A stretch of DNA of 5,130 nt from an uncultured Bacteroidales bacterium. Lineage in GTDB: Bacteria; Bacteroidota; Bacteroidia; Bacteroidales; Muribaculaceae. Location of the stretch: assembly GCA_900549375.1 (NCBI GenBank), contig URNY01000166.1:1-5130 (forward strand), written 5' to 3'. The position numbers were made by a program, and so were the translations under genes. The notes beneath the pieces are model-generated. The model worked only from the letters and a program-made list of their open reading frames with translations. It had not been told where the DNA came from and ran no database searches. Of the stretch, positions 4,872 to 5,130 are shown one piece after another. The stretch's first letter is position 1. Each line of letters starts with the position of its first letter.

Positions 4872-5130
4872 AACGCTAATGTTTAAAATACCTTGTTATC
4901 TTTTTTTCCTTTAGAGAACCGGCTGTCAAATTGTCGTAAAGACTTTTCGATTCGGAATGTTCTTCATAGCTCTTTCGCCGATTCTAAATTTATAACATTT
5001 CTTGCTTCATATAGTTTAACATTCTAAATGATTTTTTTAAACAACTGCACGTAAGACTCTGTTCCTTAAAATTTCGGGGTCGTAGGGGCGGCGGTTTTTG
5101 CGCATATTTTGCGAGTCTCGGAGGGAGCGA
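4872..5130. other. AT-rich upstream region of the LRR gene and unassigned right edge
   Basis: This 259-bp stretch holds no gene I can support. From 4872 to about 5050 it is AT-rich and should contain the LRR promoter. No exact TAnnTTTG box is on the minus strand; TAAATTTA (4992-4985) and TATTTTAA (4890-4883) are partial matches without a well-placed TTG. ATTCTAAAT occurs twice, at 4981-4989 and 5021-5029, exactly 40 bp apart. From about 5074 the sequence becomes GC-rich, as expected of coding or structured RNA, but it ends too soon to judge. Copy 2 of the 20-bp motif is at 5054-5073. Confidence 0.55.
5054..5073 (+). repeat. Copy 2 of the 20-bp motif, inverted relative to copy 1
   Basis: The plus strand reads AGACTCTGTTCCTTAAAATT, matching 19 of 20 bases with the minus-strand copy at 1986-1967 (C for A at position 12). 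As in copy 1, the AGACTC half has a matching GAGTCT downstream, here at 5113-5118 with a much longer loop. The orientation suggests it may belong to a plus-strand gene or RNA beyond the window. Confidence 0.6.

Noticed and set aside
4883..4930. TTTG (4930-4927) and TATTTTAA (4890-4883) as an LRR promoter
   Set aside because: The spacing is far over 21 bp and the second element is only a partial match.
5037..5129. Minus-strand frame open to the right edge, with an internal ATG at 5105 giving 22 residues (MRKNRRPYDPEILRN...)
   Set aside because: It is too short and not recognisable, a second frame is open over the same region, and it overlaps the 20-bp motif copy. It could be the end of a real gene, but the window does not support it.

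Overview
The window looks like a chromosomal segment of a Bacteroidales bacterium. A Muribaculaceae- or Bacteroides-like host is an inference. Supporting signs are a DUF5106/thioredoxin-like lipid-free secreted protein, a secreted SGNH hydrolase next to a BadF/BadG-type sugar kinase, a 21-residue leucine-rich-repeat protein of the type common in Bacteroidetes, starts without clear Shine-Dalgarno sequences, and a match to the Bacteroides -33/-7 promoter (TTG, 20 bp, TACTTTTG). Coding DNA is moderately GC-rich and the spacers are AT-rich. All six supported genes lie on the minus strand, so transcription runs from right to left.

Layout in transcription order. At 4872-5130 there is an AT-rich leader region plus an unassigned right edge. 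At 3807-4871 is a secreted LRR solenoid protein, ended by a strong intrinsic terminator at 3732-3759. Directly after the terminator is a promoter (3700-3730) for a sugar-kinase-like ASKHA protein (2808-3695). It is followed after 31 bp by a secreted SGNH/GDSL esterase (2096-2776); these two form a likely operon. A 157-bp spacer (1939-2095) follows. Then comes a tight three-gene operon: a secreted DUF5106/thioredoxin-fold protein (1036-1938), a four-helix DoxX membrane protein (536-1027), and mnmA, the tRNA 2-thiouridylase (539 to the left edge, 3' end missing). The doxX stop and the mnmA start overlap as ATGA.

The esterase-kinase pair fits removal of acyl groups from a sugar outside the cytoplasm followed by phosphorylation of an amino sugar inside; the substrate is not readable from the sequence. 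The thioredoxin-fold/DoxX/MnmA operon puts envelope redox functions together with a sulfur-transfer enzyme.

The most unusual signals are non-coding: (1) a 20-bp motif with 19 matching bases that occurs in the two spacers at 1967-1986 and 5054-5073 in opposite orientation; (2) a promoter whose predicted start is only about 2 nt from the kinase ATG, with the -7 box inside a 14-bp palindrome; (3) a repeated stop-to-start linker (TAATCACCGC) at two separate intercistronic junctions. I see no clear evidence of a wholly new multi-gene system, and no CRISPR array, insertion sequence, tRNA or rRNA.
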